This document shows, in pieces, positions 59,190-64,000 of a stretch of DNA of 64,000 bases; position 1 is the stretch's first letter, and each line of letters begins with the position of its first letter. The position numbers and the translations under genes were made by a program. A model generated the notes under the pieces. It was not told the origin of the DNA and made no database searches. It was given only the letters and a program-made list of their open reading frames with translations. Where the stretch lies: NCBI GenBank assembly GCA_003024785.1, contig PUQB01000042.1, positions 430,220-494,219 on the forward strand. Reading direction: 5' to 3'. Source of the stretch: Selaginella tamariscina. Taxonomy: Eukaryota > Streptophyta > Lycopodiopsida > Selaginellales > Selaginellaceae.

Positions 59190-60765
59190 TAAGTCAAAAA
59201 AGTTAATCCATGCATAAGGGGCTTAAGAAAAATGTTTATAGCATTAGTACCTTTTCTATTTGCTCTCTTAGGAATATCTTCCTTTGGAATGAATAAAGAG
59301 GGTAGTAGTTGCTCAACTTCAGGATCCCCATGCAAACCACCATTTACAACCACGGCTGTGATTGAATGGACACTCTGAATTTTGGTGTTGGTGACTTGGA
59401 AACCATTTGAGTGCAACATAAGAAGTAAGTTCCTTGGATCACTAAAAAAGTATGTACGCTTGAATGCGCACAACTTGGACACTTGATCTTTGTCACCTCC
59501 AGCTCTTCATCTTTCTTAGCTCCATCAAAGTAAGCATGTGGCTTGGGCCATTGTCTCAAGTACATATTGCAACTGCAGCATCTGACATGCATGGGAATCT
59601 GTTTTCCTGGATCAAAAAAGTCTGATATTTGAGACCAACGATTGGTTTGCTAGAACTCATGTATAGTTTTTGTACTATATGTAGTGTCCTTGCCCAGCCA
59701 TGTTTCCTGGTTTGTCCATGGCCGCATATCGTTCTCGCAAATAGTGCGAGTTTGGCTCCGAAGCCGCAAGTGTCCGCCAAAGGCATGTAGATAAAATTTA
59801 GTGCCCTCTTGCGAGGCTTCTAGCAAACATGGCATTTTTGTCCATTGCAACTCTACCTTAGTTCATCCCAAATGTATGGGAATGCATTGCTCTTCTAAGT
59901 TCCTTCATGATAGCAGACAACATGTCTTTGCAACTCAAGAAAGTCGGTACTTCTGAAAGTTTTACTCTTAAATTGCTTCCATGTATTTGGGATTTTAACT
60001 CCATCCAGTGTTCCATCATAATCAAATCCAAGTTGTGCAATCAAAGCTACAAAGTGACAACTTCTCTGCTTCACTATCATGGAAAAGCATTTTCAAAATG
60101 TCATCCCTGCAACTTTGAGACACATTGTTTAGACGTAAGATATTCATGATCTCCAAAAACTTCAAATGGACTGCATCATATAACTTGAAGTTCCCATGAC
60201 TTTTGTTCAGATTTGGCCTAGTCTGCTTCAACTCAAACCCATGAACCACTTGCTCCTCTTCAAATGCCTTGCCACTACAAATTCTTCATCTTCATAAAAC
60301 ATTGGTCCATCATCGGTTGGAGCTTCCTTGCCTTTGCTAGAACTTGTAGACCCTGCCCTAGTCCCATCCACCATGCTAACATGTCTCGAATAGCTACCAA
60401 CAATTGCAAAAGGCTTGCCATAACGAAAGTTGAGCAAACAAGCTCCACAATGGCACAAGTACACATTTGCTTCATTCACTTGTGGTGCTTTCTGTGCATG
60501 CCTCACCTTCAAATGCGACTCTCTTTTGGTATTCCCAGTAAGTGGTGAATGCTATTAAACACCCTTCTGGCTTCTATCCACTAAGCATGCACCTTCCACA
60601 AGTGCATCTTACCCTTGGCCATGGCACCATCCCCAAATGAATAACATGAACCCTAGTAGATCATCTATATCCAAAACCCTTTTCAAACTAGACTTATGTA
60701 TCTATTACATCTACATATTGAAGGAACCACTATTGGAAGGACCAACACTTATGAGGTTTGAACCT
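59190..60765 (-). pseudogene. TNP2-like transposase segment, inverted copy
   Basis: The minus strand repeats 52690-54240: VRHAQKAPQVNEANVYLCHC (60512), VARHLKRSKWFMG, MHVRCCSCNMYLRQWPKPH (59592), NLLLMLHSNGFQVTNTK and a C-terminal FLKPLMHGLTFL. Compared with the first copy it has its own stops and a few indels. Homology ends just after ACCATGGTTTTTAC at one side and at the retrotransposon LTR (60766) at the other. Confidence 0.6.
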
Positions 60766-61304
60766 TGTTAAAGGTAAAATATTAGGAGCATAGGACGTCC
60801 TACTGTAGAGAGAATAAGGGTAGGAAGGTCGTAGAAATGGAAGGAAAGGCTTGGAAGAGGAAAATCCTTACCGAGAGGAAAGGTAAGGAAAAGGAAAAGG
60901 AAAAGGTAAAGGATGACGTGGCGAGAGGAAGGTAGTTAAGGGAAGTTAGGGCAAGGAAGGGGGTCTCCATTTGAAGTTCTAGCAGGAGATAAAGGTTCTC
61001 TACACTTTGTCTTTTGTATTCATGTTAGTAATGAAAGGTGCATATTAGAGAATCTTGTGTGTGTGTATTTACTCTCAATGAATGGATCTAACAAGGCAAT
61101 AGCCAAAATCCGTTCTTGCCCTTGACTTTGGAGACCAGTCATAGTGGCACTGGGAGAAGTCTGATATATATACAGATATATTGAGAGTTGAGAAAGGAAA
61201 GGGTGTAGCCTTTCCTGTACGTTGTATGAAAGGTTTCCTGTCTGCGTGAAGGAAACAGGTTAAATAGGAAAAGGTGAGGCAGAGAGCCCTTTTCCTGTTT
61301 AACA
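60766..61304 (+). repeat. 5' LTR of the right-edge Ty3 element
   Basis: Starts TGTTAAAGG and ends TGTTTAACA, with the short terminal inverted repeat TGTTAAA/TTTAACA. It is followed at 61307 by TGGCGACCACGGAGGGATT, in the position of a tRNA primer site. The LTR begins inside the inverted TNP2-like segment, so it inserted after that duplication. Confidence 0.75.
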
Positions 61305-61507
61305 ATTGGCGACCACGGAGGGATTTCGCCATTGCAGTGTTAGCATTCATTGAGAAAAGAGGCTAAAAAGATAGAATTCTCATTCTGAAAAAGGCTCGGA
61401 AGGTGTAGAGCCGGATGTGTAAAGGAGAAGGAATGAATGGAACCGTGGAGGAACCATCGTCCTGATCAGCCTTAGCTGATCAAAGGAACCAAAGGCAGGC
61501 CAATAGA

Positions 61508-63607
61508 GTGGCTGCCCAACAGCAACCTGAAACTGACGAAAATAGACGTCAAAATATCCTTGGCAAGATAGTAGAGGATATTGCAGAAACAATACAGAAA
61601 TCTGAGGCTGATCCAGAGAATTGGAGGCAGTATCAAACAGCTGGTTTAGAGGAAACAGTGAGAGGAGGAGTGCCTGTTCATATACCGAGATTGCAAGGAG
61701 AAGGATCTCCTGAGAACTCCCGAAGAGGAAGGGAGGAAGGTGTAAGAGGAAATACACCAGAGCAAAGGGTTATTACAAATATGGCACTTTTCCCGGGAAT
61801 GTTTGGGGGTACGGTGATGTATCCCACATTCTCTGCAGGAAAGAAGGAAAATCCGAAAAGGCACTTACAACAGTTTGAAGAGGTAGTAAAACTGTATAAG
61901 GTGACGGATGCAGAAAGGCTGCTTATATTTCCACATACATTGAAAGGAAATGCCTCTGACTGGTATTATGATTTAGAAAAGGAAGTCAGAGAATTATCAG
62001 AAGGTTACTGATGCATTTAAGGAATATTTCAGAAAGGAGGAATTGCCGGAGGAACATTTAGAGAAGTTAAGGACTATCCTTCAAGGCAAAACAGAAAAGA
62101 TAGATGAATATACACACCGTTTTAAGAAACATGAGAAAAAGTGTAAGGCATATGTGAAGATGGATGCCTTATTGCAATGGTATAAGCAAGGGTTGCTAAA
62201 ACCATATAGAGATCTAGCACTTACTATCAATGAAAAGGATAGAGAGGATCTCATTAATCAATTAAAAATATATGAGAAGAAGAGAAGGCAGATAGAAAAG
62301 ATTGCAGAAGGAAAGTTGAAATATATGGAAGAAAGGAAGAATCCTCTGATGAAGAGGAAGAGGAAGCTGATGTAGTAAAAGTTCGAAAATATCCTATAGA
62401 TGAGAAAGCATTGGCTCAAATGATGAAAACTTTAAAAGGAATGACAGTTAAAGAGGAGTTAAAGGAAAAAGTATGGTGTACTAAATGTAACAATCCTGGT
62501 CATACAGTAGAGGAATGTAGCTGCAATTGCCTACATGCCAAATTGCGGAAAGGAAGGACATGTGGCTAGGAACTGTAAACATTTCCTAAATCAGAATGTG
62601 GCTAGTATAGAGAGAGAAAGGAGGAAGATGAACGTCCACCTCCTAGAAGGTTCCCACCTAATAGGAACCGTGGGAATGATAGGAATGATAATGTTCCTTA
62701 TGAGAACAGGAACAATAATATGGCAGAAGGAATGAAGTTCCTTATCAGAATAGGAACTGGATATTATGACAGAAGGAATGATAATCCTTACGAAATTAGA
62801 GAGGAAAGGTATTATGCAGGAAGAAATGGTCCATATAAGGCGTGGCAGAATGATAGACCTTATCCTGAAAGAAATGATAGGCAATATAGAGGAGAGGAAA
62901 GACCATATCAAGGTCAAAGAGGCAGAAATGATTCCTATAAACAAGGAAATGATAAACAAGGACCACAGGGTAGGAATTTTCCTTCCCAGGTTTGTTATAC
63001 ATGTGGTGAAACAGGACATATCTCTAGGGAATGTCCTAGGCGGAATGTACAACCTCCTACTTCCACCAGAACGACTAATGTGCAGCCTACAACACGGCTT
63101 ATTCAAATAGAGGAGGAAAAGGATGAGTATCCACCCGTTGCAAGGGCAGTTATAGCTCTTCAAGAGAAGAAGAAGGAATCCTCTTGTTATGGAGAAGGTG
63201 AGGTAGTTACTATTCCTAACAAGAAGGAGAGCTTGTTACAGGAAAATGTAAAGCAAGGAGCAGGATCTGACCAGAAAGGTCAGACTGATAACGAATCAGA
63301 AGGTATAGACAAAGGTGATATAGATAAAGGTGAACAAAGTTTTTCATTATTACCATTACATGATAAAACAATGGACTCCATGTATCACCAAGCTATAAAT
63401 CAGGAGATAAAGATTACGCTTGGACAGTTGATAAAGGTAGCTCCTTACATAAGAAACCAGATATTAAATGCATTAAGTTTAGTTCAGCAAACATCACCTT
63501 CACGTGAAGGATATACAGTTTGTAAAATGGAAAGGAAGTACTGTATGAAGGTGATTATGATGGACATGTTCCTTGCATCACAGTATATGTGGGAAGGAAT
63601 AAGTTAA
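61508..63607 (+). pseudogene. Retrotransposon gag with three CCHC knuckles
   Basis: The capsid-like part reads MFGGTVMYPTFSAGKKENPK, HLQQFEEVVKLYKVTD, FPHTLKGNASDWYYDLEK, then EEHLEKLRTILQGKTEKIDEY in the next frame. Three zinc knuckles follow: CTKCNNPGHTVEEC (near 62480), a CxxC variant NCGKEGHVARNC (near 62545) and CYTCGETGHISREC (near 63000). A long Arg/Asn/Tyr-rich linker lies between the second and third. Frame breaks at about 62010, 62380 and 62700 split it. Confidence 0.75.
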
Positions 63608-64000
63608 AGAGAGTATTAATAGATGGAGGTTCAGGTGTGAATTTTATTGAAGAAGGAGAATGTAAAAGATGGGTTTAGGACCTATCCAACCGGCTCCATT
63701 TAACCTTAAAATGGCTGATCAACGAAGTGTAAGCCATTAGGCATTGTGAGAGCAGTCACTATATCCGTTAAAGGACTTAAATACAAAATATCCTTAATTG
63801 TCCTACGAATGGAAGGACAGGATGCAACATATACTATGTTGTTAGGACGACCTTGGCTTAAGGTGGCCCAAGCGGTGCAGGATTGGGGCTCAGGAAAAAT
63901 GACAATAGAACAAGGTGACTTGAAGGTCGATATTATACATGCTAAGGGATACTTAGCACAGAAGGATCGGCCAGTTGCATTGGAAGGGTATGATTGGGTG
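63540..64000 (+). pseudogene. Retropepsin-like protease, start of pol (partial)
   Basis: The frame after gag reads VLIDGGSGVNFIEE, an aspartic protease active-site variant (DGGSG in place of DTGS), then VTISVKGLKYKISLIVLRM and TMLLGRPWL, the usual second conserved block. A small indel lies near 63670. The gene is cut by the window edge. Confidence 0.7.

Larger units (their letters stand above)
60766..64000 (+). mobile_element. Ty3-like retrotransposon, 5' part
   Basis: LTR, primer site, gag with CCHC knuckles and the start of pol (protease) appear in order, and the window ends in pol. Several frame changes near 62010, 62380 and 63607 suggest it is inactive, though some could be sequence indels. 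Confidence 0.82.

Noticed and set aside
58800..59192. 130-codon plus-strand frame as a gene
   Set aside because: It overlaps the likely 5' region of the minus-strand Ty3 relic and has no protein-like conservation that I can see.

Overview
This is a stretch of plant nuclear DNA. It resembles a lycophyte such as Selaginella. The reasons are the Selaginella-style PPR protein at the left edge, a plant RDR1 gene, introns of about 43-60 nt in every intact gene, a cysteine-synthase-like gene with a predicted membrane anchor, and abundant Ty3, CACTA/TNP2-like and MULE elements in AT-rich spacer. The assignment is inference from gene style; no marker gene fixes the species.

Layout. 1-1328: a PPR gene running off the left edge and an F-box/LRR-type fragment cut by a Ty3 retrotransposon (1329-6293; LTRs 188/195 bp, 4-bp target duplication GTGC). 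6298-8929: AT-rich repeats. 8930-11087: a TTC38-like TPR gene. 11249-15864: an RDR1-type RNA-dependent RNA polymerase gene with an unusual array of duplicated 3' splice sites. 15865-22024: AT-rich spacer with a near-perfect hairpin. 22025-34600 and 41845-46080: the two arms of an inverted segmental duplication. Each arm carries a Crinkler/RHS-type NTPase-nuclease gene and a kinesin motor fragment. Between the arms are unrecognised DNA and a scrambled cysteine synthase gene (39.8-41.2 kb). 46-61 kb: decayed transposon sequence, including an inverted pair of TNP2-like transposase segments. 60766-end: the 5' end of a second Ty3-like retrotransposon.

The main discovery is a complete 8,972-bp Mutator-like element (25186-34157) inserted in the left arm. 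It has a 9-bp target duplication (TTGCTCCAC), diverged terminal inverted repeats and two divergently transcribed intact genes. One is a SWIM-finger MULE transposase of about 1018 aa. The other is an eight-exon gene for a protein of about 1092 aa that joins a ParB-like domain to a beta-type N4/N6 DNA methyltransferase, an architecture otherwise typical of bacteria and phages. The right arm preserves the matching empty site at 42216-42224, so the element boundaries are supported from within the window. Its ends carry eight GAATATTC palindromes, and a GC-rich motif recurs at both ends and between the two genes. I infer a transposon that carries its own DNA-modification system, possibly marking its ends.

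The host-type genes (PPR, LRR, TTC38, RDR1, Crinkler-like copies) carry several small indel frameshifts, whereas about 6.3 kb of MULE coding sequence is open throughout. Either the host copies are decaying or the assembly has residual indels.
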